Positions 1-7,365 of a stretch of 30,683 nucleotides of DNA are shown in pieces. This DNA is from a virus. The stretch spans positions 1 through 30,683 of the IMG/VR virus record IMGVR_UViG_3300032736_000027; one strand, written 5' to 3'. The position numbers and the translations under genes are program-made. Within the stretch, counting starts at the first letter, position 1, and the number at the start of each line of letters is the position of its first letter. The notes beneath the pieces were generated by a model. The model was not told the DNA's origin and made no database searches. It saw nothing but the letters and a program-made list of their open reading frames with translations.

Positions 1-264
1 ACTTAAATTTCTTCTACCAAATTGGTTTAATATCATCCACTCTTTTACATCTTCTTCACTTTTAAAACTTTTACTTTCGGTTTGATAATCAATATCCCAC
101 TTAGTAGCAATTTCATAACGGTTATGACCATCAATTATAAACCCGTTCCAAGTTAGTATCTTTTCCCTAATACCTTCTTCTAAGCAATTTGCTTCTAGTT
201 GTTTAAATTCTTCATTTGTTAATGCTGGTATTAACTTTTTAAATTCTTCTTTAATTTGTATCAT
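1..264 (-). CDS. ParB/sulfiredoxin-like domain protein (3' end cut by window edge)
   Basis: The reading frame begins at 264 and is still open at position 1, giving 88 codons and no stop. Around residues 41-54 it reads GFIIDGHNRYEIA, the GxxxDGHNR signature of ParB/Srx-fold nuclease or nucleotide-binding domains. A W-M-I-L-N-Q-F-G-R-R-N-L stretch near the cut end is also typical of phage ParB-like proteins. Such phage proteins are usually DNA-binding regulators or NTP-dependent factors rather than true partition proteins, and nothing here shows partner genes for partition. An in-frame ATG at 306 would add 14 residues. I prefer 264 because the domain begins directly after it. The gene is the last visible one after the lysis cassette on the same strand. 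Confidence 0.75.
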   Translation of the reverse strand, partial: MIQIKEEFKKLIPALTNEEFKQLEANCLEEGIREKILTWNGFIIDGHNRYEIATKWDIDYQTESKSFKSEEDVKEWMILNQFGRRNLS

Positions 265-421
265 ATTATTTAAAATGAAAAAACCTTTCACGCTTTCGGG
301 GTGCATCCCTACTAACGCAAAAAGTTTAAACGTTTTTATTTATTTGAATTATGCACAAATCCTTGTGCAAATATAGTCTTTTATTGCATAAAAATACTAT
401 ATTTTAACATAATTTATGAAA
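265..421 (-). promoter_or_regulatory. Intergenic leader with possible host-type -7 box and hairpin
   Basis: This AT-rich gap lies between the holin-like gene and the ParB-like gene. On the minus strand TATATTTG (375-368) fits the Bacteroidota TAnnTTTG -7 box, but no TTTG lies at the expected distance upstream, so the promoter is weakly supported. TGCACAA (352-358) and TTGTGCA (363-369) form a 7-bp stem with a 4-base loop. It could be a weak terminator for the lysis transcript or part of the leader of the next gene. Confidence 0.35.
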
Positions 422-892
422 CTATTTTTTCATTTTTTGAATCTTCTCTAAACTTCTACCGCCAAAATAAGCACCGTAAACCAATAATAATAAAGAAGAT
501 AACAAGTTTATCCAATCGTCTTTTACTACAAAGCCATTTAAAGAACTGTCGATAACTATAAATATAGCCATTGAAACTGTTAAAAATATCATTAGTAAAG
601 GTCTTACATTTTTTGAAAGCCAAGAATCGCTTTGCATATCGCTATTCCACCGTTTACTAATCTCCTCCATTTCTCGCATATCAGCATCTAGCTGTTTGAA
701 AAGAAACTCTTTATCCTCGTTTGGTAGGTCTGAGTTGTTTATCTTATCCGCTAAAGACCTCAAGCCATCAATGCCTGTAATAGTTCCAGCAATGTTTAAT
801 ATCTCAGGTGCTATTACCTTACCTTGTTTAGCCAACCACCTAATAGCATCCCCTACTCTTGTAGTTCCTTTTTCGTTTTTATATCCAGACAT
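422..892 (-). CDS. Holin-like membrane protein
   Basis: This 156-aa protein has a charged helical N-terminal part (residues 1-95) and two strong hydrophobic segments at about 98-116 and 127-146, followed by a short basic tail. The S-W-L-S-K-N-V-R-P sequence just before the first segment resembles the GTA/phage 3TM-holin family. Its position directly after the lysozyme gene, with only a 9-base gap, supports a role in permeabilising the inner membrane at lysis. Holins are poorly conserved, so the call rests on topology, this local motif and location. A membrane-anchored structural or accessory protein is the main alternative. Confidence 0.65.
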   Translation of the reverse strand: MSGYKNEKGTTRVGDAIRWLAKQGKVIAPEILNIAGTITGIDGLRSLADKINNSDLPNEDKEFLFKQLDADMREMEEISKRWNSDMQSDSWLSKNVRPLLMIFLTVSMAIFIVIDSSLNGFVVKDDWINLLSSLLLLVYGAYFGGRSLEKIQKMKK

Positions 893-901
893 AATAAATA
901 T

Positions 902-1348
902 TTAAGAAAAATATAATTCAGCTTCTTCTTTTCTCCTTCTTTCAAGTCCTTTTAGCACAACACCACCAGCACGAACCCATTTTTTAAACTCATTTGAAAT
1001 TTGAGGGTCGCAAGAATTAATGTTAATTTTTTTAAGCAAAGTACTTTTTTGTAAAGCTCCCAAACCTAAATTATAAGAGAATGATACAAGTGCATCAAAT
1101 TGGTTTACATTTATATTTGCCTTAACGTATTTCTCAACTCCAACTTCGTATGTTTTTAACATTTCTTTCAAAAGTTCTTCAGCGTATTCTTTTGAAATTG
1201 AAGGGTCTGAAAGTGAAACCTTCGCTCCGTTTGGATAGTAGGTTGCACCGTAGCCAATTGTAGGCACATCTGCTGGACATTTATAAGGTTCTGACCTAAA
1301 CCCTTCGTATTTTTTTATAAGTTCAATACCGTTGATTCCTGTTTTCAT
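902..1348 (-). CDS. T4-type lysozyme (endolysin, glycoside hydrolase 24)
   Basis: This 148-aa muramidase hydrolyses the MurNAc-GlcNAc bond of peptidoglycan. The catalytic pattern E-x8-(D/C)-x5-T is visible as E15, C24 and T30, followed by the family sequence IGYGAT. Further family blocks are NQFDALVSFSYNLG (about 102-115) and a C-terminal G-L-x-R-R-R-x-E segment. The central catalytic position is Cys, as in a known subset of this family. No signal peptide or signal-arrest-release segment is visible, so export probably depends on a holin. The neighbours are a one-TM micro-protein upstream and a holin-like gene downstream, which together form a compact lysis cassette. Confidence 0.93.
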   Translation of the reverse strand: MKTGINGIELIKKYEGFRSEPYKCPADVPTIGYGATYYPNGAKVSLSDPSISKEYAEELLKEMLKTYEVGVEKYVKANINVNQFDALVSFSYNLGLGALQKSTLLKKININSCDPQISNEFKKWVRAGGVVLKGLERRRKEEAELYFS

Positions 1349-1513
1349 TTACTTATCATTTTTTTTTTCTTTAGTCAATGCCCACCACCTTTGTGCTGTA
1401 TATCCAATAGATACCAGTATCAATATTATTCTAAGGGCGTTATCTATGTTCGTGATAGAAATTGAAAAAGTTAATGCGTTTAATATGTATATCTTCAAAT
1501 CTTGGAAATTCAT
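1349..1513 (-). CDS. 54-aa single-pass membrane micro-protein of the lysis cassette
   Basis: An open frame from 1513 to 1349 encodes 54 residues beginning MNFQDLKIYILNALTF. One hydrophobic segment lies at about 26-42 (ALRIILILVSIGYTAQ), then WW and a basic K-rich tail. Its start overlaps the previous stop as TAATG, and its TAA is immediately followed by the lysozyme ATG, so translation is probably coupled on both sides. The position between small tail-end genes and the lysozyme suggests a second holin, antiholin or pinholin-like role. That is inference from topology and context only. Confidence 0.72.
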   Translation of the reverse strand: MNFQDLKIYILNALTFSISITNIDNALRIILILVSIGYTAQRWWALTKEKKNDK

Positions 1514-1719
1514 TATGGTAGTACTTCAAGGGATTGTTTTAAGGCATTTACAAAAGCCTGCTTACCAAAATTTAACTGCTGTAAATTAAACTCAGAACTT
1601 TGTATTTTTCTAGTTAGGTCTGAAATGTGGTTAACAATTGTTTTTTGTTCTTGTGTTAAATCTTCAAAGAAATATTCTTTGTCATCAATAGTAATGGGTG
1701 TTTTTTTGTTTTTTTCCAT
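1513..1719 (-). CDS. Small coiled-coil phage protein
   Basis: This 68-aa protein starts with a short beta-like segment (P-I-T-I-D-D-K-E-Y-F-F-E-D-L) and continues as a long amphipathic helix. This is the pattern of widespread small phage proteins that begin ITIDGKEY-like and end in a coiled coil. The family has no assigned function that I can name. It ends in TAA overlapping the next ATG by one base. It lies between the tail-fibre gene and the lysis cassette, so late expression is likely. Confidence 0.7.
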   Translation of the reverse strand: MEKNKKTPITIDDKEYFFEDLTQEQKTIVNHISDLTRKIQSSEFNLQQLNFGKQAFVNALKQSLEVLP

Positions 1720-1740
1720 TTTAATTGTATTTATTGATTG

Positions 1741-1956
1741 TTAAATTACTGCATTTATTTGTGCAGCTTGTTCTGCGGTTAATGCTTCTAAAAACCATTC
1801 TTTTCCTAACATAATGCTTAGGTGTTCTACATTTCTGTCAATAGTTGCTTGTTCATCTTCTGTTACAGATTCTTTAGCTTTTAATTCAGCAATAAGGTTT
1901 ACACTGTCAAATGCAGCACTAATTGATTGGGCGATTTCTTCTTGTGTTAGTTCCAT
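1741..1956 (-). CDS. Small hypothetical acidic protein
   Basis: This 71-aa protein is predicted to be mostly helical and acidic, with a conserved-looking M-L-G-K-E-W-F motif near residues 49-55. It has no membrane segment and no recognised domain. It begins 4 bases after the tail-fibre stop, so it is in the same transcription unit. The second half reads A-L-T-A-E-Q-A-A-Q-I-N-A-V-I, a helix seen at the ends of small phage helper proteins. A tail-fibre assembly role is possible from its position but not shown. Confidence 0.65.
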   Translation of the reverse strand: MELTQEEIAQSISAAFDSVNLIAELKAKESVTEDEQATIDRNVEHLSIMLGKEWFLEALTAEQAAQINAVI

Positions 1957-1960
1957 TTTT

Positions 1961-3142
1961 TTATTTGTTTTTTAATAGTTCAATTTCAGCTTTTAGTTCC
2001 TGTATTGCTTTTACAAGTACAGGTATTAAATTTGTTTCGTTGTATCTTAGTTTATCTTGATTTTCAGAGTTTATAATTACAGAATTATCTCCTTCAAGTT
2101 CTAATATATCTTGCGCTTTAAATCCATATCTAAGGTCGCCAACTGCTACATCAGAATCTCTACTTTCTTTAAATTTGTAAGATAATGGTTTAAGTTTAGA
2201 AACAAAGTCTAATCCGTGTGGTACTTCTCCAAAGTTAGTTTTATCACGTGCATCAGAAACTACAGTCCAAGCTACTTGTATATCAGCATTGGTAACCGAA
2301 GTACTGCCCATTGATATACGATTGTTTTCCGTGGTTATATCATAAGCAGGTAGATAAGTCCCTGCATTATTAAGCGACCCAATAACAATGTTACCGCTTC
2401 CTGTGGTGTTATTTAGTAAAGCATACATCCCATTAGCTACGTTACTACTACCAGTTGTGTTTGAGTACAAAGCCTGCCTCCCATTAGCTGTGTTGTAATT
2501 ACCAGTTGTGTTGGAGTACAAAGCATACATCCCATTAGCTGTGTTGTTACTACCAGTTGTGTTGGAGTACAAAGCATACATCCCATTAGCTGCGTTGTTA
2601 CCACCAGTTGTATTTGAGAACAAAGCCGCATACCCATTAGCTGCGTTGTTACTACCAGTTGTGTTGTAGTACAAAGCCTGATACCCATTAGCTGTGTTGT
2701 TACTACCAGTTGTATTTAAGTACAAAGCCTGCCTCCCATTAGCTGTGTTATAACTACCAGTTGTGTTTAAGTACAAAGCCTGATACCCAACACCAACATT
2801 TCTATTATCTGTTCCATCATCGTTTAGTCCAGCTCCCTCACCTATGAATACGCTATTACCGCCGTCGTTCAAAGCAATCTTACCTACAACATCAAGTTTT
2901 TCTGTTGGCGTAGTCGTTCCGATACCTACGTTAGTCCCATCATCATAAATAATACTATTGCCAATAGTATTTGAATCTATCCATTTAGTACCGTAGTTAG
3001 CAGTACCAGTTCCATCTACATAACTTCCGCCATCGAAATAAAGTTCTGTAAAGTTATCGTTAATCTTGTCAAAAGCAGTTCTTAAAGGGTCGCCTGTACC
3101 ATCATTTGCAACTGTTCCAATTCCTATTGTTTGTTTTGCCAT
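1961..3142 (-). CDS. Tail fibre/spike with 17-residue repeats and C-terminal S74 intramolecular chaperone
   Basis: This 393-aa protein has three parts. Residues 1-36 (QTIGIGTVANDGTGDPLRTA, then DNFTELY) match the N-terminal anchor found on many phage tail fibres. Residues 122-255 contain eight copies of a 17-residue repeat of the form ALYxNTTGxxNTANGxx, likely a beta-helical or YadA-head-like shaft. Residues 296-393 are a Peptidase_S74 chaperone domain beginning SDARDK, with L-K-P-L-S-Y-K-F and a C-terminal coiled coil. In this family the domain aids trimerisation and then cleaves itself off at the Ser of the S-D pair, so cleavage near residue 296 is expected. It probably binds the host surface. 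Confidence 0.9.
   Translation of the reverse strand: MAKQTIGIGTVANDGTGDPLRTAFDKINDNFTELYFDGGSYVDGTGTANYGTKWIDSNTIGNSIIYDDGTNVGIGTTTPTEKLDVVGKIALNDGGNSVFIGEGAGLNDDGTDNRNVGVGYQALYLNTTGSYNTANGRQALYLNTTGSNNTANGYQALYYNTTGSNNAANGYAALFSNTTGGNNAANGMYALYSNTTGSNNTANGMYALYSNTTGNYNTANGRQALYSNTTGSSNVANGMYALLNNTTGSGNIVIGSLNNAGTYLPAYDITTENNRISMGSTSVTNADIQVAWTVVSDARDKTNFGEVPHGLDFVSKLKPLSYKFKESRDSDVAVGDLRYGFKAQDILELEGDNSVIINSENQDKLRYNETNLIPVLVKAIQELKAEIELLKNK
2378..2779 (-). repeat. In-frame 51-bp tandem repeat array in the tail-fibre gene
   Basis: Eight units of 51 bp encode the 17-residue ALYxNTTG repeats (units start at residues 122, 139, 156, 173, 190, 207, 224 and 241). Adjacent units are near-identical at the DNA level, for example around 2510-2610. 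Unequal recombination or slippage could therefore change fibre length in whole units without breaking the frame. The repeats also create a spurious repetitive frame in another phase. Confidence 0.95.
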
Positions 3143-3155
3143 TTTTTATTTTTTT

Positions 3156-3356
3156 TTAAAGTTGTGTTATATCCGCTGTTAATAATGTTGTGTCTGCTAA
3201 ATATTTTGTGGTATCTGCTGTAAGTGCAAAGGTTAACCAACAAGATGGAGCAGAAATGTCATTTATTGCATTAGTACTCCAAAATGTATCAGCTCCAAAA
3301 GAACCGTATTGCTCCATATCACAATATACAATTCCCCAATTTATAGTATTACTCAT
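3156..3356 (-). CDS. Small hypothetical protein next to tail fibre
   Basis: This 66-aa protein begins MSNTINWGIVYCDMEQYGSF and ends with three T-A-D-T-T/T-A-D-I-T units. It is rich in aromatic and small polar residues and has no membrane helix. It lies between two tail-tip or fibre genes with gaps of 11-13 bases, so it is co-transcribed with them. The sequence looks like a small structural or fibre-attachment protein, but I recognise no characterised family. Confidence 0.62.
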   Translation of the reverse strand: MSNTINWGIVYCDMEQYGSFGADTFWSTNAINDISAPSCWLTFALTADTTKYLADTTLLTADITQL

Positions 3357-3367
3357 ATTTATTTATT

Positions 3368-4006
3368 TTAAATGGTATATTTCCAAACTATCGATACTCT
3401 TAATTTTCCTAAGTTTCCAGCGCTAACTAATTTGAAGTTAATACTATCGCCAACAACAAAAGCACCCGAAGTTAAAGCTACGACTAAAGCAGTATCAGCT
3501 ACTAAGTCAAAATCAGTATTATTACCTATTTCAGTAGCACCATTGTACATATACAAACCGTTAGTATCAACTGAATTTTCTCCTTTTATTATAACTTTAA
3601 CAACGTCCCCACTATATGGTGGAATTATAATGCTTTGCGTGTCTAACGAAGCAGTTTCAGTTAGTGAATTTATAGGTATATAGTAGTTCCCAAATCCTGT
3701 AATATCAAAATTGTGATGTGTAACATTATAGGCGTAAGGTATTTGCCACTCAACACCCGTTCCCGTAGACACCAAAACGTTCCCATCAGACCCAACATTA
3801 CCAGCACCATCCAGTAATTCGTCCCCTATCTTTAAAGAACCTCCATTTATTTCAACAGAATCCTGTGCAACGCTTATTGGGCAAACATTACCGTACCCAT
3901 CACTTAATGGTGTTGGTGTGGATGCTGTAAAAGCTGCATCATCCTCAGTCTTTACAATTCCAGCATAGCTGTCTTTAATCCTTTGTCCTGTTAATGTAGT
4001 CCCCAT
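3368..4006 (-). CDS. Probable tail-tip/receptor-binding structural protein
   Basis: This 212-aa, beta-rich protein begins MGTTLTGQRIKDSYAGIVKT. The segment S-L-K-I-G-D-E-L-L-D-G-A-G-N-V-G-S-D-G-N-V-L-V-S-T-G-T-G-V-E-W, around residues 55-88, is a fibre-like motif common on phage fibres and spikes. The C-terminal half is a jelly-roll-like alternation of hydrophobic and polar residues ending SIVWKYTI. It sits between the head-tail connector region and the S74 fibre. The likely role is a fibre or attachment protein of the tail tip. The family assignment is by composition and position rather than a catalytic motif. Confidence 0.6.
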   Translation of the reverse strand: MGTTLTGQRIKDSYAGIVKTEDDAAFTASTPTPLSDGYGNVCPISVAQDSVEINGGSLKIGDELLDGAGNVGSDGNVLVSTGTGVEWQIPYAYNVTHHNFDITGFGNYYIPINSLTETASLDTQSIIIPPYSGDVVKVIIKGENSVDTNGLYMYNGATEIGNNTDFDLVADTALVVALTSGAFVVGDSINFKLVSAGNLGKLRVSIVWKYTI

Positions 4007-4106
4007 TCTTTATTAGTTGTTTTTGCTCAGTCGATAATCGCTCTATAAAGCGATTTAGCGACTTTACATATTTATCTTTTATTTTATACTTGTTTATGCC
4101 CTCCAT
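3975..4106 (-). CDS. Possible 43-aa coupled micro-ORF
   Basis: A 43-codon frame starts at 4106 with ATG overlapping the previous stop as TAATG and ends at 3975, 32 bases inside the next gene in another frame. The product is basic and helical (MEGINKYKIKDKYVKSLNRF and onward). TAATG junctions are used repeatedly in this genome, which favours translation. The overlap with the following gene and the hairpin 4036-4055 inside it leave open that this is only an intergenic leader. Confidence 0.4.
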   Translation of the reverse strand: MEGINKYKIKDKYVKSLNRFIERLSTEQKQLIKNGDYINRTKD

Positions 4107-4612
4107 TACAATACCCAACCGATATTATTAACATCCCGATCTGGGTACATAGATTCCGAAGAAGAAATGTACTCAGGATATAGTTCAGAATGAAAATTCA
4201 TATACCCAAGAAACCTATTTGTGTAAAAAGATGCCTTGTCATTTGCCCTAGTCGTTAATAATGCAATTTCAGAATGGTCTGGTGCATCGCTATTATCAGA
4301 ACGGTGTTTGTAAATCCCACCGTTGCTAATTGTATAGGCTGCAAAAGGAATGTACTCAGCTTGTGTAAACCACGCTAGCATCGGTTTAATATAGTCGTCT
4401 AGTAATAGCTTATAATCTGCATTTCCACCATCGTTAATCGTTCCTGCAATTATTAAAGACTGTAATTTTTTATATAAATTTGTGCCTAGATAGTTTTGAA
4501 TGTGAATATCTTGAGCAGTTTCAATAAATTGAACTATTTTATCCTCATCCACATCTCCTGAAATTATAGACTTTCTTTTGATATACTTCGGACTTACAAA
4601 TAATGCTGTCAT
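4106..4612 (-). CDS. Probable head-tail connector (DUF6712-like)
   Basis: This 168-aa protein follows the portal gene with a TAATG overlap. The N-terminal half (residues 7-55) is helical, with F-I-E-T-A-Q-D-I-H-I-Q-N-Y-L-G-T-N-L-Y, the hallmark of connector or adaptor proteins in phages of Bacteroidota. A long helix-turn region with W-F-T-Q-A-E-Y-I-P follows. Adaptor proteins of this type (gp6/gp15-like) form a ring beneath the portal. I cannot confirm the fold, but position and sequence style agree. Confidence 0.6.
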   Translation of the reverse strand: MTALFVSPKYIKRKSIISGDVDEDKIVQFIETAQDIHIQNYLGTNLYKKLQSLIIAGTINDGGNADYKLLLDDYIKPMLAWFTQAEYIPFAAYTISNGGIYKHRSDNSDAPDHSEIALLTTRANDKASFYTNRFLGYMNFHSELYPEYISSSESMYPDRDVNNIGWVL

Positions 4613-6330
4613 TAGTTTTTTCCAGTTAGTTTATTCCACATTCTTTTTAAATATGCTCCTCCATTCGGCATATCAATAGGTCTTACTCCCATTTCTTCAG
4701 GATTAGAAGGTATTATAAGACCGTCCGCAACCGCCTCCTGAATATTAACCTCTCCACTACCTATTTTTCTATACACACGCAACTCCCAGAAATGATGACA
4801 GTTTTTACCACCTTTATATTTTAAAAGTGAATAATTTGCTCTATTGTGACCAAACTTATTATTTACACCTCTAAAGCTCATTTGATTTATATCCTCTTTT
4901 CTGAAAACAATATCTCCAGCGGTTAAAAGTTCCATTCTAGTACAAAATTGTCGGCTTCCAGAAGACGCTCTTATTGGCACATAGGCGTATCTTACTTTGT
5001 AGATGCCATCATCTTCAATAGATGATGCATCGGGGTTTGCATCGGCTAGTTTTACGCCCGTTTCGGCATCACAGCTATGTACTAGCTCCCAAGAACTATC
5101 TACGGTTTCACCAAGGGCTTCTAATTGCGTGAATAAATCATTAAATTCCTCATCTGTTAGTTCCGTATTATCAGCAGATAGCTTTTCACCTGTTTCTTGT
5201 TCTTTTACGATACTTGTAGATATGTTATCCAGCTCAACAAACTCAATAGGTTGTAATGTTACAAAGTAAAGCGAAAGATATATTTTATTAAAAGCTAAAA
5301 TATCATCTAAAGCATTGATTATATTTTGCTGAAATGGTCTGATCACAATATTATCCATTAATATAGATGCGGTACGTAGTTCTTCAGCGTTATTTCCAAA
5401 ACCTGTATTATCTTTAATACCTAAAAGGATAGGGGAAACAATACCGTGTCCAAGCATTATCTTTTCTCTACTTTCATCTGCTAAAAATTGGTATTGGGCG
5501 TGTGCATCAGGCAAATGCACCGCATCAATAGTGGCAGCTGTATCTTTATCGTCATTAAAGGCTAAAATGAACTTCCCCGATGAAGAACTCCCGCTAAATT
5601 TGTCTATTATTTTACGCTCCAGCATCTCCTGAATCTCCTCGGAAGGTTGCCCATTATTAAAGTTGATTAACAAAGACGGTTGCAGTCCATTTTCTATGTT
5701 TGAAAGATGGTAATTTGATACTTCTTCCTCTAGTTGGCTGTATTGCAATGAAGATTGATAGTCACAGGGCGAATAATAATAAAAGCCAGATACATAAGGC
5801 TTAACTATATACACTTCGGTAGTATCTTTTTTATCCCCGTTCTTGAAAGTCGGTATTCTTTGCGGTTTTTCGCTAGGTTTCATATCCCGCCACTTAGGAT
5901 GGTAGTAATACGCCTTTATAACACCGTCAGAAGTCTTTTCAGCTCTTAGGGTTTCCATTGGATGATGCTTAATAGCTATTATCTTTGTTTTCGTTTTATT
6001 GTAAACAATTTTTATAGCAGCCTGTCCTAATAGTTTCCTATCCCCAACCATTTTTCGGAGTTCACGCTCATCGATTAGTTGCTTCATTTCAATATAAGCA
6101 TCCCTATTGATATTTCGGTCGGTGGCTTCAAGACCACGACCGAAAATCATATCACTAATTCCATTTATACATCTTGCATTCGTTGGAGAGCCTAAATATC
6201 GCTCTATAATGATATTAAAATAGTCGTTAGAATCTCCATAGCCAATCCATTCCTTACTAGATACTTCTTGGATAGTTGGTCTTTCGTAGTTTGCCAAATT
6301 TACTACTCTTATATTTTTCTTTTTTTCCAT
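4612..6330 (-). CDS. Portal protein
   Basis: This 572-aa protein is the DNA-passage ring subunit at the capsid vertex. Portal features include an N-terminal region with A-R-C-I-N-G-I-S-D-M-I-F-G-R-G, a middle domain with N-Y-H-L-S-N-I-E-N-G-L-Q-P-S, and a wing/stem region with P-I-L-L-G-I-K-D-N-T-G-F-G-N-N-A-E-E-L-R-T-A (about residues 302-323), typical of SPP1/HK97-class portals in Bacteroidota phages. The C-terminal ~130 residues carry a separate-looking block with S-R-Q-F-C-T-R-M and N-C-H-H-F-W-E-L-R-V-Y, a common extension in this lineage with no function known to me. It is about 100 residues longer than many siphovirus portals because of that extension. Confidence 0.88.
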   Translation of the reverse strand: MEKKKNIRVVNLANYERPTIQEVSSKEWIGYGDSNDYFNIIIERYLGSPTNARCINGISDMIFGRGLEATDRNINRDAYIEMKQLIDERELRKMVGDRKLLGQAAIKIVYNKTKTKIIAIKHHPMETLRAEKTSDGVIKAYYYHPKWRDMKPSEKPQRIPTFKNGDKKDTTEVYIVKPYVSGFYYYSPCDYQSSLQYSQLEEEVSNYHLSNIENGLQPSLLINFNNGQPSEEIQEMLERKIIDKFSGSSSSGKFILAFNDDKDTAATIDAVHLPDAHAQYQFLADESREKIMLGHGIVSPILLGIKDNTGFGNNAEELRTASILMDNIVIRPFQQNIINALDDILAFNKIYLSLYFVTLQPIEFVELDNISTSIVKEQETGEKLSADNTELTDEEFNDLFTQLEALGETVDSSWELVHSCDAETGVKLADANPDASSIEDDGIYKVRYAYVPIRASSGSRQFCTRMELLTAGDIVFRKEDINQMSFRGVNNKFGHNRANYSLLKYKGGKNCHHFWELRVYRKIGSGEVNIQEAVADGLIIPSNPEEMGVRPIDMPNGGAYLKRMWNKLTGKN

Positions 6331-6335
6331 ATTAA

Positions 6336-6683
6336 TTATTCTATAATAATATATTCGTCATCTTCACCTTCGGTATCAATTGTGAACTCGTTAGTATTGA
6401 GAGTATGTACGTATGTAGACTGTGAAGTTGAATATAGCTTATCCCGATAAAGTAAACTTGCCCCATTCATTACTTCTAAAAAATATATTGAATTTTCTTC
6501 TAAAATTGTAAAATCACAATCTAATTGGCAATAATTACTGGTGTATGTAGGCGTTACCGTTATCGTTTCAGACACATAAGTTCCATCTTGCCTAATAGTA
6601 ACATCCACGTCATTTGTGACGTTATAATCTCTAGTAATTACTAGAAGCGTATTTGTTCCCAACGTTGGGTTTACTCGTTTCAT
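6336..6683 (-). CDS. Small beta-rich structural protein (first gene after a late promoter)
   Basis: This 115-aa protein starts MKRVNPTLGTNTLLVITRDY and is predicted to be all-beta, ending in an acidic tail (EGEDDEYIIIE). Its ATG (6683-6681) begins 2 bases beyond the conserved late promoter element at 6686-6714, so its transcript may have almost no leader. No alternative Met follows nearby. Position directly before the portal suggests a virion or assembly factor. An immunoglobulin-like or capsid-decorating role is possible but unproven. Confidence 0.6.
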   Translation of the reverse strand: MKRVNPTLGTNTLLVITRDYNVTNDVDVTIRQDGTYVSETITVTPTYTSNYCQLDCDFTILEENSIYFLEVMNGASLLYRDKLYSTSQSTYVHTLNTNEFTIDTEGEDDEYIIIE

Positions 6684-6685
6684 AT

Positions 6686-6714
6686 TATAATACTAAAAAA
6701 GTACGTTTTTGTTT
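6686..6714 (-). promoter_or_regulatory. Phage late-type promoter, copy 1 (portal-fibre-lysis module)
   Basis: On the minus strand AAACAAAAA (6714-6706) is followed by exactly 10 bases and TAGTATTATA (6695-6686). The same two blocks with the same spacing occur at four other places in the window. The spacer CGTACTTTTT is almost identical to that of the plus-strand copy at 16944. The start codon at 6683 lies 2 bases downstream. Confidence 0.85.
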
Positions 6715-6725
6715 TTTTTTATATT

Positions 6726-6751
6726 AAAAAAGGGGTGACAAACGCCACCCC
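6726..6751 (-). terminator. Rho-independent terminator after the 175-aa tail protein gene
   Basis: On the minus strand GGGGTG (6751-6746) pairs with CACCCC (6737-6732), with an 8-base loop, and is followed by TTTTT(T). It lies between the stop at 6779 and the promoter at 6714, so it separates two transcription units. Confidence 0.88.
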
Positions 6752-6778
6752 CATTGATAAAAATAAAGAAAAAAATTA

Positions 6779-7306
6779 TTAACCAATTACAATTACACCA
6801 CCAGCATCAACTAAATTAGTATATAGGAAATTAGCAGGAGTTTTTTCAGTTCCAGTTAAGGAAATTGTATATCCGCTTAAATCTCCCATAGCCAATCCAG
6901 TTACAATAGTTCCGCCAGTAACTGACATACCATTATATAAACCAGCAACAAAGAAACTACCATTTTGGTCTTCAACAATTACATGAGGATGTCCAAAAGT
7001 TATAAGTTTAATCTCTTTGTGGTCTTCTTTTGTTAATTTTGGTAAGGTTAACTCTATAACCTGCTCGAAAGCAGTAGTACCGTTTTCCACAGAAGACTGA
7101 ATATTTTGAGTTAAAGATGAAGAAAAATGTACTTCATATTTGTAGCAATTTACAGCAGCTCCAAGGGTATCAATTACATCCGTATCTGAGACATTATAAA
7201 CAATTCCGTCAAAATCGCCATAATTTACAAAATAGATATTTTTTATTCCCCCTACTGAATCTTTGCAGGGTTTTAATCTCCCTAAGGATAAGTTTTCGCA
7301 AGCCAT
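6779..7306 (-). CDS. Probable major tail tube protein
   Basis: This 175-aa protein begins MACENLSLGRLKPCKDSVGG and contains I-K-N-I-Y-F-V-N-Y-G-D-F, E-N-G-T-T-A-F-E-Q-V-I-E-L, and S-G-Y-T-I-S-L-T-G-T-E-K near the C-terminus. This layout (MAC...GGIK.VYF.NY, then ENGT..FEQ, then a final beta hairpin) is recurrent in Bacteroidota phages next to capsid genes and fits a tail-tube or closely related beta-barrel virion protein. It sits alone between two strong terminators, directly after major capsid. It would thus be made by partial read-through at high level, as expected for an abundant virion protein. A head decoration role is the main alternative. Confidence 0.6.
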   Translation of the reverse strand: MACENLSLGRLKPCKDSVGGIKNIYFVNYGDFDGIVYNVSDTDVIDTLGAAVNCYKYEVHFSSSLTQNIQSSVENGTTAFEQVIELTLPKLTKEDHKEIKLITFGHPHVIVEDQNGSFFVAGLYNGMSVTGGTIVTGLAMGDLSGYTISLTGTEKTPANFLYTNLVDAGGVIVIG

Positions 7307-7345
7307 TATTTTTGGGTTTTATAAGATTATTAAAGTTCGTTTAAT

Positions 7346-7365
7346 GGGGAGGTTTTACCCTCCCC
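7346..7365 (-). terminator. Terminator after major capsid gene
   Basis: GGGGAGG (7346-7352) pairs perfectly with CCTCCCC (7359-7365) around a 6-base loop. Flanking GTTTAA (7339-7344) and TTAAAC (7368-7373) extend the dyad. The hairpin lies 16 bases beyond the capsid stop and upstream of the 7306 start. It probably attenuates rather than fully blocks transcription, since no promoter is visible for the following gene. Confidence 0.85.

Noticed and set aside
265-306. In-frame upstream ATG at 306 for the ParB-like gene
   Set aside because: It would add a 14-residue lead not typical of the domain; the ATG at 264 sits at the domain start. It is not excluded.
2437-2688. 83-codon minus-strand frame with repeated QLVVTTQLMG-like units
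   Set aside because: It is an alternative phase of the 51-bp tail-fibre repeat; its regularity comes from the repeat, not from coding selection.
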